From Rotaria sordida (lineage: Eukaryota; Rotifera; Eurotatoria; Philodinida; Philodinidae): DNA of 64,000 nucleotides. Below, piece by piece: positions 22,045 to 33,821 of the stretch (its first letter is position 1; each line of letters begins with the position of its first letter). The position numbers and the translations under genes were made by a program. The notes under the pieces are model-generated. The model was not told where the DNA came from. It ran no database searches and saw only the letters and a program-made list of their open reading frames with translations. Where the stretch lies: assembly GCA_905250125.1 (NCBI GenBank), contig CAJNOL010001254.1, positions 1 to 64,000 of the forward strand, read 5' to 3'.

Positions 22045-25000
22045 CTAGAGAACTTCCAAATCGACATGTCGTAAGTATGGATGTTTTTTCTACATAAAAA
22101 AAAAAGAAAAAATTTAATCAAGAAAAGACTAATAAATAAAAGAATTTTACTCGAAGATTACGTTCGATACGATCAATTTCTGCTCCAACTCTATCAACAA
22201 CTTTTTCTCCATGTTTAAGAAGAAATATTTCAAGTGATTCATTTGTATCAATTTTTTGAATTTCCTTAAATAAAAAAATCATAAATTTTAAAAAATAAAA
22301 AGAAAATAAATTCTACTATTTCAAACTTTAAGAAGAAGTTCAATATCAAGTCTTTCTAAATATGATCGAGTTATTTCTCTTCCATCTATATCAACTTCAG
22401 CTTTAAACATAACTGATTGTGAACCCATATCTGTGGCTTTAATATCATATAAAGCACTAAAATTAAATTAAATTAAATTAAATCTATTAATTCAATATAC
22501 AATAATTATTTACCGAACCATTCGATCATTTTCTAAATCATTATTAATTGCTTCAATCTGATTCGGATGAATTGATCTTTAATTAAAAAACATTTCTTTT
22601 TAATATTTTGTTGTCAAAAAATTCATTCAATTTACCGTCCAACAAGTGCAGCTGTATTTGAATAAATAATAAAAGAAGCAACACCACCTAAGATACAACC
22701 AATAATAAGTGATCCAATAGCATCTGGAATAGGTGAATGAAGATAAAGTGAAAGACCCATAGCTGTACCAGCTACACATACACCTAAAACAGCTGCAAGA
22801 TCTTCCAATAGAACAACATTTACATTAGGTTTATATCCTTGATTAACTTTCATATAGCAAAAAACAAAAAATAATCTTAATAAAAATAATAAAGAAATTT
22901 CAATACCATATTCCCAAAATTTCATGTCACTTTCTTTAGCTGCTGCTCGAATTTCATTAACAGCCATATAAAGTGTTGCTATAAATAATAAAATTAATAA
23001 TAAATAAAAACATTGAAAATCAAACCTCCTTCAGATATTAATGAACCACCTAAAAGTGTTAAACCCTTTAAAAAGTCAAAAAAACAAAAACATCACATTC
23101 AATTATTTTTTTAAAAATCTTTCTTTACCCAAAAGATAGATTCCATTTCTTGAGGATGTAATAATACTAATATACCATGATACCAAGCTAAACCTGTACC
23201 AAAACAAAATATTCCTACACCACTAATAAGTGATGATATATATGTCATATTTGAATAACCATAACTAAATAAGAAATTTTTTTTTTTTGATTATCAAAAG
23301 TTTATTTGTATTTACGGATGTGCAGGATTAGGTTTTTTAATTGATTTCCATAAACCAAATGTTAATATAAGTTGATTACATGTATCAGCAATGGAATGTA
23401 CGGCTTCAGAAAATAATGAAGCTGAACCAGTAAATAACCAACCAATAGTTTTTACAACAGCATTTGTTGCATTACTAGAATTATTGAAATAAAAAAAAAG
23501 ACAAAAGATATTTAAATTAAATTTTCTTTCTTACATAAGAACAGCTGCAACAACTACTTTTCCACTACTTGTTGTAAGAACATTTCTTTTAACCTAAATG
23601 AATTATAAAATATTATTTATTATTTGAGAAGAATTATTTTCGTTTACTGATTTTCGATTATCAAATGATGCATTTTCTAATAATGATAAACGTTTTTGAT
23701 GTTCTGTAATGAATCTTTTTAAAACAAATTTAGCTAGATGAAAAATAAAACAAAAAGAATTAGTTTTGAAAATAATTCAAACATACCAAAAGTAGTGCCG
23801 AAGATACTTCAATACCGTATAGAAACTTTCTCTTTCTATATGCATTCATAGTAAAAACTAATACTCTATATTTCATCATTCTTTACTTAATATTATAATC
23901 ATAGAAACTGCTAGCACAATCTATGTGAAATTAAAATGTGAAACACGATGTAGTTGGTCTTATTGTCACCATTTTTTTTACTTAATCTTCCAGAAATTCA
24001 ATAAGGAAATAGTTCATATATTAGAACGAGACGTTATTCATATACGGTCTTTGATCGAACATCAACAACATCTTGCATAGTGGGACGTTGTTAAGGCGTC
24101 TGTGGGATGGAGTTTTACATATCAAAATTTCATGGATGGACTACAACGGTAAAGCTTCGAAGAAACCGGATACGATAGTTTTCAGGTCCCAGGACCGATT
24201 TTTAACAATGTCATTTTAAAGAGCACAAAATGCGTGGTCCCCAGATTTCCTATGACCTTCCCTTAGGAAGTTGAAAATACTACAAAAACCTGTAAAAACA
24301 CGAAATTAATCAAAAAACGTCTTTTCCCGATTTTCGTGATACTTTTAACATTTTAGGGAAAGGTTGTAGAAAATGTTGGAATTCCTCATTTTGTCTTCTT
24401 TCACATGGCATTGATGAAAAATAGTTTCTGCAACTTGAAAGCTACAATGTCTGGTTTTTTAGAAATCTTGTGATCATAGTTTATTTATGAAATCTTGCTA
24501 TAGAAAACTCCATTGGATATTAAAATAACTATTTGGATTTGAACTAAGTACTTGATATTATAGAAAAAAAAAATGAAATCCCACTATCTTAGGTTTCTTT
24601 TCATAACAACGTTGATTGAAAACTTTGAAATCGCAAAGTAAAAAATGAATAATATATAATTCTATGCGTCTTCATCTCCTATTTCTAGTAATGAAAACTA
24701 CAGTTCTCAATCTTAGTTCTACCAAAAGTTATTCAAAACACTCAAGTATTATCGTCACGTATTATAACCAATGGTTTCTATTGAAACTTTATTATTATAA
24801 TATTAATAAAAGAATGAGATGACATATAGAATATTAATTTTACTATTAGCACATATAGAAAGAAAATTTCTTCAACCTTTCTATACGATGTTGAAATACT
24901 TCTGTCATTACTTTCGGTACGCCTTAACTGTTGTTTTTTTTTTGTTTAAACACATACCTTCATCTTCATCTTGTAGAGCTTTAGTACGTTTAGCTTTTTC

Positions 25001-26445
25001 TTTGCATAAATTTTCTGGACTACCCCATACTTCATAAGCTCTTATAAATAAAAATAAAAATGAAATTTTTTAAATTTATCTATTTATTTATACCGTTTTT
25101 CGACATCACCTCGTCGATAAACTGTAAGCATACGTGAACTATCCGCAACATCTGTATAAGGTGAACGTGTTTTATATTGTTGAAGTGTTTCTAAATCTCT
25201 ACACAAAAAAGAGATACATTTAAATATTTCTTTGTAGTTATAAATCAACTCACGATGGATTTAATAAATACTCATGCATAGCTCGTATGGGTGTAATAAG
25301 TTTATTATCTGTATAATTTTCAGTAAAATCAGTTGTTTTTATTTTACGTGAATGATCTAAAAATGAGCAGATGATTTTGTTATTAATATTATATTTAGAT
25401 TTAAACCTTTTGATATTGTTGTTATTGTAGATGCATTTTTATCTGATGAAACTGATTGATTACTATTAGTATTTGAAGGTGGTGTTGAGCTAGATTGTGT
25501 TCGTTTTGATAATCTATGGACATTTTGTCGGAATAATAGATCATATCGGTAATGATAGAATGAACTGCAAGCAAATAAAAAGGTCAGCTGGAATATATTT
25601 TTATTAATATTAACAAATTATCTCACCTTGATGAAAAAGTACGAAGAATATTATGTTGAATATTATATGTGAATATTATATATGTACTTTTTAATGATAG
25701 ATGTGCTATAGATAATTATAAAGGAAAAATTAAAATAAAATTGAGAATAGACTAAGAAGAAATTGATTTAATTGAAATATGTTGTAATACTAAACTATAT
25801 CAGATTGCCGTTACGAAGAAATTAGGTTAATTTGGACATATTGTGACACTAAACTGAATCAGAATTCTCTCGCTCAATTGCTTGAATCAGCCATTATAAA
25901 GATTAGTATATGTCATAATCTGGTCATTTACGAATAGAATTCTATCTAATTATATGCTCATTATATATAATCATGATTCTTAAGTCTCAATTTGTCCCTT
26001 ATCATAACTTAGTCTCTTTAAAGGAAATGACATCTAAAAGAATTTCAAGAACGTTTTGTTATATATGACATAATACAGAATTCAAAAGTTTCATCTAGAT
26101 TTATTGAATCAGTTTATTTTTCAGTAAAAAATGATTTTGAAAGTATATTCATAAAGCTAATATTATATTTGTATGAAAGGCCAATAATGTTCAATTAAAA
26201 CAAAAAGAAAATGGCAGCAAATCTTCATTATATTTCATACTTGACACACTTATTAAAATTCCATTGAACCAAATTATACCAAAAATCATTATCTCAAATA
26301 TTCAAATTTATTAATCAACAATCTTTAGATATTTATCTTCATTTAATTTAATGAATTCAAAATAACTAAATTTTAATTTTTTGAATCAATTTAAATTCAT
26401 CTTACTCTTTCTTAATATTGATTGTAAACCATATTGAACAAACAT
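22045..26445 (-). CDS. SLC30A9: Mitochondrial zinc transporter SLC30A9 (ZnT9)
   Basis: Seventeen exons give 560 residues (human: 568): 26445-26406, 25705-25627, 25564-25407, 25356-25254, 25198-25094, 25040-24958, 23733-23648, 23593-23535, 23474-23316, 23264-23129, 23065-23026, 22978-22907, 22846-22636, 22576-22514, 22456-22327, 22264-22151, 22089-22045. Phases close throughout. Recognition: EVWGSPENLC, TGSASLFSEAVHSIADTCNQ, YISSLISGVGIF, NVVLLEDLAAVLG, YDIKATDMGS and the terminal RHVDLEVL. The family is a cation diffusion facilitator that exports zinc from mitochondria. The HxxxD metal site is H264/D268, and E388-D389 lies in the fifth membrane segment. The N-terminus, basic with hydroxylated residues and no acidic ones, suits a mitochondrial targeting peptide. 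The longest intron (23734-24957) holds repetitive DNA. The intron 22847-22906 is 60 nt and stop-free, so retention would silently add 20 hydrophobic residues. Confidence 0.93.
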
Positions 26446-26706
26446 TATTTTTCTACTATATAATATTCATGAATAATAAAATAACTATTTTCAATAAATC
26501 ATCTAAAAAAAAAGAAAGAAAAAGAAAAATGATTGAGCTTGAATAGTTCCTCATAAAAGGATATATATATATATGTTGTTGAATTTTCAAGCTTTTTTTT
26601 TTTTTTTAACAATTTCACACACACATATAGAGAGAGAGCGAATGTTAAAAAAATGATTGTTCAAATATATTGGAACTAACAAAACACAAAAAAAGAAGAT
26701 TCATCA

Positions 26707-27365
26707 TTATACCATTGATCGACTTTCACATAATCTATCGACAACCTATAGAAAAAAAAACAACAACAAAATAATATTTTTCTTTCGTATATAACAAAAA
26801 GTTTATAATACTAACTTGTCGAATACCGGGTAATAATAAAATTGAACCGATAATTGGCAAACGTCGAAGAAAATTAATTGCAATAGGAATGAAACCGCTA
26901 CAAAAAAAAAAAAAAAACAAATTAATTAAACAAATAAAAATACTAAACTAACCCAAATAGAAGAAAAAATCCATATAATTCAAAAATCATTCCAATCAAT
27001 GGCCAACCAATTAAAACAACTGTAATACCACCAAAAAAAAGAAATGTAGCCTTAATTTTTGTACGTTGAAAAAAAAAATCGAAATGTACGTTCAAATCCA
27101 ATAATCATACTTAAACCAGCAAGAAATAAAATCTAATCAAAAATAAATACTCTATAATAATAAAATACTATCAATTATTATTAATATCTTACATTTCCAA
27201 CTGCAAGTAAACCTTTATCAAATAATAAAATCATACCAAAAAAAATAAAACCAACACCAAATATTGACAGACCGAGACCGATCTCTATTATAAGAATAGA
27301 AATAATTTTTATAAAAATAAGAGAATTTTATTTTTACTTTGAAAATCTGACAATTGTATTGGCAT
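26707..27365 (-). CDS. GOLT1B: Vesicle transport protein GOT1B (one-base homopolymer frameshift in the assembly)
   Basis: Five exons: 27365-27338, 27284-27193, 27132-26953, 26897-26816, 26745-26707, encoding about 139 residues (human: 138). Four membrane segments are expected; visible family landmarks are [84 protein letters not shown]1 proteins act in ER-Golgi and Golgi vesicle traffic. Exon 3 has a run of ten T (forward 27069-27078, read as A) where nine would keep RFFFQ in frame; as printed, the frame breaks at that run and is restored nowhere else. Exon phases demand 179 nt for this exon, and 180 are present. The rest of the gene is well conserved, so a sequencing homopolymer error is likelier than a real lesion. 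It lies 262 bp downstream of SLC30A9 exon 1 in window order, both on the minus strand. Confidence 0.9.
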
Positions 27366-27675
27366 TGTACTAATTAATATATATTTATGCTATTGAATTA
27401 TTTTACGTATGAATATCTTATTACAGTTTTATAAGTGAACAACTTAAAATACATTTCTAAATGAATCAAAATGACACGTAAGCATTGAGTTGATGAGCTG
27501 TTATTGTATCTGACCTACTTTGGAATGGCTAAATCCAAGGTTTATTATTAGTAAACGAATAGAGATGATCATCGATAGATGTCCTCTTTACATAAAGGGT
27601 GTACCAGGGGTTCTCGACTTCAACGAAAATTGATTTATATGTAAAGAAAGAATGATCCCTATCGGAGACCGAAAA

Positions 27676-27892
27676 CGAATTGATCCGAACGGTGGTGGAT
27701 TTAGAGGGAGCATTAGAAGCAATCGCCTAGCTTTCAAAAGATTTTTCTCGATTTTTTTTCCATTAGAACAGGTTTAAAAATGAGCTGATACTATCTCTAA
27801 TGAGCTTCAAAATACGTTTTGTGCTCATGATTTCCCACCATAAAAATCCTAGATCCACCACTGGATCTGAACCAGACCTAATTTTCAAAAAG
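27676..27892. repeat. Inverted-repeat element (about 215 bp)
   Basis: GATCCGAACGGTGGTGGATT on the left is answered by ATCCACCACTGGATCTGAAC on the right. The centre contains GAGCTGATACTATCTCTAATGAGC. The sequence just upstream starts AAAGGGTGTACCAGGGG, a MITE-like edge, but I could not find its partner. Confidence 0.45.
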
Positions 27893-28458
27893 ATAGTCGA
27901 GCGGAATCAAATCTCGAATGAACAAATAATTGATTGAATTATAATCGGTTTTGTAGAAATGTAATGTGCAACCGACGAAAATAAAACGAGCTTTGATTGA
28001 TCATTTGACATTCTTGATTTGATTTCTATATAATACAGCCTTTTTTTTTCACTTCACAACAGTTACATACTAATTGTGTTTATGACGATAGATCACTTCT
28101 ATGCTACATAATTCTTTTCTTTTAGATTTCTGTATTGCGATAAATAGTCATCTGTAATTTTGTATGATTATGTATTAACACTGAGAAAAAAATAGCAGTG
28201 ATACTTATGCACTAATATTACAAAATTTATTTTAATCCACAAGTCTATTAAAGAATATTAATTTGCATCGATATCAACTCTAATATGACACCCTAATCGT
28301 CCAAGAAAGAAGTTCTAACAACCTATCTTCTACTCCTGATTAGGGAAAAACAGTGCTACTTGAATCGAACCAGAGAAACCAGACTCGATTTGATCTCTGA
28401 TTCCTATTCCGCTATATCTATATGAACTTCGAGTACTTAGAACGATATTTTAAATAAG

Positions 28459-28534
28459 GTGTGGGGGTGGGTATGTAGAGTCACATTTTCGAAACCCAAC
28501 ACCCACTAACAACTGCACTCACACCCATACCCTG
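28459..28534. repeat. TGTGGG-like hairpin
   Basis: GGTGTGGGGGTGGGTATG faces CCCAACACCCACTAAC and CACTCACACCCATACCC across about 20 nt. Same architecture as the set in the first 20 kb, but here between housekeeping genes. Confidence 0.55.
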
Positions 28535-28839
28535 GTCAGGATAGAGAAAAATAGGCAAAAGTCGCTACTTTTGGACGCACTCCACATGATGAGTCATCAT
28601 CATATAAAGATTATTTGAGCTCTTAAAGGAAAAAACTTTCGCTGAAAGTGCTTTCGGTGTTTTTGGCATTTGTTGTCAGCTTTTTTGCTACTTTGTACTT
28701 TCGCCATTGTACATTTTCGCTGAAATAAATTTTCACTACTGTTTTTTGCCGCTTTTTTTCGCCGAAAAAAACATTCGCTGAAATGTTTTTCGCTGAACAG
28801 ACACCGATTCATCTACTTGTTAATAAAAATCTCGTTCTT

Positions 28840-29400
28840 ATGAGAGAATATTTTCAATTGATCAATCGCTTTTGAATTCAGACTCTGTGTATAAGGTAGA
28901 CTCCAGTAAGATGCGAAAAACCTTCAAAGGATAAGTTCACTTAGGCTTTCTGTTCAGAGTTATAGGTATTTTAGCCTATGGCATGGTATATAGCAACAAA
29001 TCAAATGACGGTATTTCGACTTGAGATTTTTTTTTTCTACAAAGTGGTTTATTTGTTAGTAGAAGTCTCAAAAAAAAACAGAAAATTCTAGCATGTTCCA
29101 TGGAGTATGAATGATTTTTGGAACTTTATTATCTCTCGGAGGAAACATTCTTTTGAGCTGAAATTTTCAGAGCATTCTACTGGCAAATAGACTTGTCTAT
29201 GGACAAAATCTCAGGTCGAAATACCGTCATTTGATTTGTTGCTATATACTACGCCATAGACTAAAATACCTATAACTCTGGACAGAAGGTCTAAGAGAAC
29301 TTATCCTTTGAAGGTTTTTCGCATCTCTCACTGGAGACTTCCTTATGCACAGAGTTCGAATTCAAAGTGATTGATCAGTTGAAAACGTTCTTTCGTTAGT
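28840..29400. repeat. 560-bp foldback element with the shared CAATCGCTTTTGA terminus
   Basis: Left arm about 28840-29030, right arm about 29210-29400. Matching words include GATCAATCGCTTTTGAATTC against GAATTCAAAGTGATTGATC, CAAATCAAATGACGGTATTT against its exact complement near 29220-29240, and CCTTCAAAGGATAAG against CTTATCCTTTGAAGG. No ORF of note in the centre. A shortened relative lies in KMT2 intron 5 at 55172-55480. Confidence 0.8.
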
Positions 29401-29949
29401 AGGACCTATGGCAATTTTATTATATTTATAATATTCACTTTTAGTGGTGTTGATCACATTTTCAACGGCATTCAACCAATTATTCTTTTCTCTTTATTTA
29501 ATAGAAGATACGGAGGTGTAGTAACTCTTTTTTTTTTTGATATTCTCTTTTCGCTAATCTTCGAACATAAATAGAGTCAAAAAATAAGCTATTTCTTACG
29601 GTGATAGACTACTACTAGAAACACGTCACCAAACAATTGTTATAGGAAAAAGCAATTTTTTTATGACGCTAGATTTTTTCAGGAACCTTAATCATACTTT
29701 CAATCAAAACTTGAATAAAAGAATTGCTTCTATAATTACTTTATTCTATGAAATTTTTACTTTATTCTATGAAATTTGTCGATTATAATTCCAATGAATT
29801 CCATCGAATAAGTTTTAATACCTTATAGATATTTATTTCAATTTATAATTAGTATTAATTGACAAATACAATAAAGAAGAAACAGAAGAAAGAAAAAATA
29901 TATAAATACAAAAATGATAATTTTCTGTTTTGTTTTATTAATTACTTAT

Positions 29950-30749
29950 TCATACTTCTTCAAATAGATGTACAAATTCTTCAAAACTAATTTTTCCATC
30001 ATGATCAATATCTATTTGAGCTAAAGCATCAATAATTCGTTGTTCACTTATATTTTGATTTAATTGACGTAAAACTTTACGTAATTCTTCAACTGTAATA
30101 TAACCTAATATATACAAATAAATATTTGTAAAAAAAAAAAAAAAGTTTCTTTATTTTTTCTTCTACCAGAATTATCTGTATCGAAACATTTAAATGCTTG
30201 ACGCATTTCATTTTCTGTAAATTTTCGTTCATAAACACTTCCCATTACTCTAATAAATTCTTCAAATTCAACTACATAGAAAATCAAAATTTTTTTTTTT
30301 AAATTTTATTATTAAAAAAAAAAAAAGAAATCTACAAAAGTAAAACTTACTAGTACCATTACCTAGAAAAATATTATATTTACAATATTCTATTTGTTTT
30401 TCTTTTCTTATATGAAAAATTACATACCATCAATATCCATTTCTTTCATGATTTTTCGAAGTAAACTATCTGTTGGTTTAAAATTTAAAGCAGTTAATAC
30501 TTGTTGAAGTTCAGATGATGATATTGTTCCACTTCGATCACGATCAAAAAGATTGAATGTATCACGTAATTCTAATTTATGTTTTGTTTTTTTCAATGAA
30601 TGAAGAAAAATAATTAATATCAATTTTTATTTTTCTAGTACCTTTTATTTGATGATTTGATAATTTTCCTTGTGTTCTCTAAAAGAAAATGAATTTTTTG
30701 GTTTTTCTTTTTGTTGAATTAAAATTTTCAATTTTATACTAACAGACAT
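29950..30749 (-). CDS. Calmodulin-like protein with four EF-hands and a 12-nt microexon
   Basis: Six exons give 152 residues: 30749-30744, 30678-30642, 30571-30428, 30362-30351, 30271-30167, 30104-29950. Four canonical 12-residue calcium loops are present: DRDRSGTISSSE, DIDGNGTIEFEE, DTDNSGYITVEE, DIDHDGKISFEE, all with Asp at position 1, Gly at 6 and Glu at 12, so all four should bind calcium. Spacing and length match calmodulin, but identity is moderate and the N-terminus (MSRTQGKLSNHQIKELRDTF) is longer than calmodulin's, so this is a calmodulin-like or troponin-C-like relative, not calmodulin itself. The fourth exon has 12 nt and supplies part of loop 2 (Gly-Asn-Gly-Thr plus one base of Ile). 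The first exon encodes only Met-Ser. A cytosolic calcium sensor is the likely role; the target is unknown. Confidence 0.9.
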
Positions 30750-31504
30750 TTTGATTTGACCTTGTATGTTAAATTTCTTAAGTTGTATGTGTTTGATCTT
30801 TTCTTTTTTCTCTAATGTATGCGTCTGAGATTTTTTCTTCTTCTATTTGTTGCTCTCTTCTATTTTGCGTTCTGCTTTTTTTAATAACAATAATAAAAAA
30901 CTTCAGGAGAGAAAACGTAGAATTAACAAGAATCACACTAAGCAGAAGTCGATGGAATAAATGGAAGAGAGAAAAGAAGAAAAAAAAATATATGTGTAAA
31001 ACGTAATTGATTCTAACACATATTTGATAAGAATTCTTTATCTTTCTCTACCGACAAGTTGCTATGAGATTTATTAGATGATATGATATCATACGTGTTG
31101 TTGTATAATAATTTATTATTTTTCAATTTATCTAAAATATGCAATAAAGAAAATAAAAAAGTTGATCTCTATTTAGATATCAGGAAAAAATTTCTAGGGA
31201 AAATTAATAGTTACTGCGAGTATCTGCACAATATTTTCTAAGATAAACCCGATCGATAAGATAAGGTATATCATACCTTGACATAATAAATATAGATTGT
31301 AATGGCCAAGATTTTTAGTCATGACTAATGCTTGCCACGATAATCATCAGTCACAAAAAATGCTTGATAAAAATTAAAAAAATATTTATTCTATTTGTTA
31401 GAATTGATGAGAATTTGTGCCGGAGAAAAAACATAAAGATATTAAATATTAATTAACGAAGTAATCATCCGAACTGACACTGACTGTTTAAGCTGATATT
31501 GACC

Positions 31505-31575
31505 TTTAGCCCCGTCGGATTAGTCCTGGGTCTGGATCCGAAAATTTTGGACCCGACGGGCTCTAATGGTCCACA
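31505..31575. repeat. GC-rich hairpin abutting a foldback element
   Basis: AGCCCCGTCGGATTAG and ACCCGACGGGCTCT are inverted complements around GGATCCGAAAATTTTGG. The word GACGGGCTCTA recurs at 38000-38010 in an LRRC45 intron. Confidence 0.55.
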
Positions 31576-32046
31576 AGAACGTCTTGATGAGATTAGTAGA
31601 AACCTAAAAGGGTGTTAATCCAGTTATGATCGTTTTATTGAATTTTTAACTTAGCTTTAGATATATACCGAAAAATAAAGAAAAAACCCATATTTCGACG
31701 GGTCGCATGACACGTAGAAAATTCTTAAAATTTCAGTTGAAAAGAATGTTCCTTCATTGAGATATTGAATTTTTCAAAAAATAGTCATTTGCCAATAATA
31801 CATCACAAAAATCGAGTTTACTTGAATATTCAATATCTCGACACAAGAATATTCTTTTCGATTGAAACTGTCAAGATATTCTTATAGTTCATCAGAGCTA
31901 TCTATGGACGAAATTTTACGTTGAAATTCTGTTTTATGATTTTTTGGTGTATATCTAAGATTAGGTCAAAAATTCAGTAAAACGATCATAATATGCTTAT
32001 AAATTCTTTTAGATTTTTGCTAGTCTAGCTAAAATGTCCTTCTGAG
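31568..32046. repeat. 480-bp foldback element
   Basis: Left CAGTTATGATCGTTTTATTG and TTAGATATATACC are answered on the right by CAGTAAAACGATCATAATATG and GGTGTATATCTAAG. The inner arms GAGATATTGAATTTTTC and TTCAATATCTCGACAC face each other around 31808. Non-coding. Confidence 0.7.
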
Positions 32047-33099
32047 CGCAAATGATGGGCGTAAATTTGAATGGTTCTCTCGTGAAATAATAGTTGAACA
32101 CTTCATTCTCTACGTATGTCTAAATGTTGTGATCATTGTATATACTTATTTTGATTCAGAACAAATGAGATTATTTGTTTTTTTAGGAAATCTAATGCGG
32201 TTATAAAAGAAACAGAAGATGTGTGATTGTTTCAATATTCATAACACTCCATGATTAACTGTCAGTCACAGTAATCTCTACAAGTAAAAATGAATATATA
32301 AGATAAGTTATTATTAGATATTTCAGTTATTATTATCAGCTTATAATCAGATAATTTGATATTTATAGAAACACACAAGATGAAAAGCTTTTGAAGTGCA
32401 TTAGACTTCATAATTAAAATTAGCTTTCCTTAAATCTTTGCACTAATAGTCACGTTTTTCTTAATTATAAAAGTTTGTACAGAGTTTTGTTTCCGTTTTA
32501 ACAACATAAATATATAATGCTTTCATGATTTGCTCATAATATTTTAGACCTTCATTCAAATACAATTACAGAATGATTGCTTGATTGATAATTAGTGGCG
32601 TAATCAGAATTTTGATAGTGAGAGGCTTGAAGTTCAACTGGCGTGAGTTCGATCAGAAGATGCTTGAGAGCTTTCCTCGTCAGTTCCTCTTGGTTACACC
32701 ACTATTTACGATACATATGTTTCACAACATTAACACATCTAGAAAAATACAAAGCGGAAGGGTAAAAGAGAATACTAATTTTTTTTTTATCAAATTTATT
32801 CGTCATTGAGATTGTATGTCAAGTGCACACTACTATGAATATGTTAATAAATATAAGGAAGTATGCTCGCACACGGATGTCTATATTTTATGCCCATCTG
32901 CTTCGATTACAATGACGAACATATTTTATAAATCTGTGATTAGAAAAATGACGCTGCCGGTTTCAAATACTTATTATGAAGAAAGAAAACGAGGGAAATT
33001 TTATAAATAAATAATAGCTCCGTGACATATAATGCTTATGTTATTACACTTCTCTTACCATGATACTTACTGAAATCTGAATATTAAATAGAAGTTGCC

Positions 33100-33485
33100 A
33101 TAAGGTTTATAGAGACAAGTCTTAACGAGAATAGTTTATTGTAAAAGTATGTCTTTCACATCACTCATTTATAACGATAGATTCGATATTCTGATTTCAA
33201 GATATTAGCAAATCAAAATACCTGAAACTTTTACAATAAATTACTCTCATTAAGATCTATCTCTATGCAAAGTTTTTAGTCTAAATTCGAAAACCAATTT
33301 TTCCGATGTTTCTAAGGGAGATCATGACTGTCATTTAAAAAATACTGTACAAGTGTAGTATTTTCGCATCAATAACCTAAGGACTTGAGTTCTTTTCAAG
33401 GATATTCATAACTCATTAGAGTCTACATGATACACATAGCTTCGATTCCAAAAGTAATTAATCAGTTAGGGAGCTTCCCTATCTC
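33100..33485. repeat. Partial foldback element of the shared-terminus family
   Basis: GTCTTAACGAGAATAGTTTA faces TAAATTACTCTCATTAAGATC. The right half continues with GATATTCATAACTCATT and ends near CCAAAAGTAATTAATCAGTT, equivalent to the right end of the element at 20994-21628. The left outer end appears to be missing. Confidence 0.55.
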
Positions 33486-33821
33486 TCTCTTTCTTAGGAT
33501 TGTCTCAGTTGTTGGAGTTATTTAAGTTCCGTGAGTCAAGCTTCGCTTTGAAGAGTTTCATGAGTTCGGAATTCATTTTCATCTATCTAGAGACATCTAT
33601 CAAAGCTCTAAATAAAATTTATTCGCTTTTTTTTTGAGATCTTAAATTAAATTATAAATATTATCATTCTAATATTCAATGAGAATATCCATAATAAACA
33701 ATAAAATAAAATTCAATGAATGGTTGCAATGATACTAATCAAAAAGGAATTAAAATATGGCTGATTTTTAGTAATGATTTCATATTTGGTTCTATTCAAT
33801 TTTCTCAGGTGAATCATAAAA

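Larger units (their letters stand above)
27366..29949. other. Gene-free stretch with inverted repeats
   Basis: Between GOT1B and the EF-hand gene there are no exons. The first 300 bases should include the GOT1B promoter. The rest holds a small inverted repeat, a TGTGGG-like hairpin and a 560-bp foldback element, listed separately. Confidence 0.5.
30750..33821. other. Gene-free stretch with foldback elements
   Basis: 3 kb between the divergent EF-hand and LRRC45 genes, so it must hold both promoters. No further exon was recognised. It contains a small hairpin and two foldback elements, listed separately. Confidence 0.5.

Noticed and set aside
24010-24480. Possible foldback element in the longest SLC30A9 intron
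   Set aside because: Composition and words (GGTCCCAGGACCGA, GGTCCCCAGATTTCC) look repetitive, but I could not pair arms or find edges.
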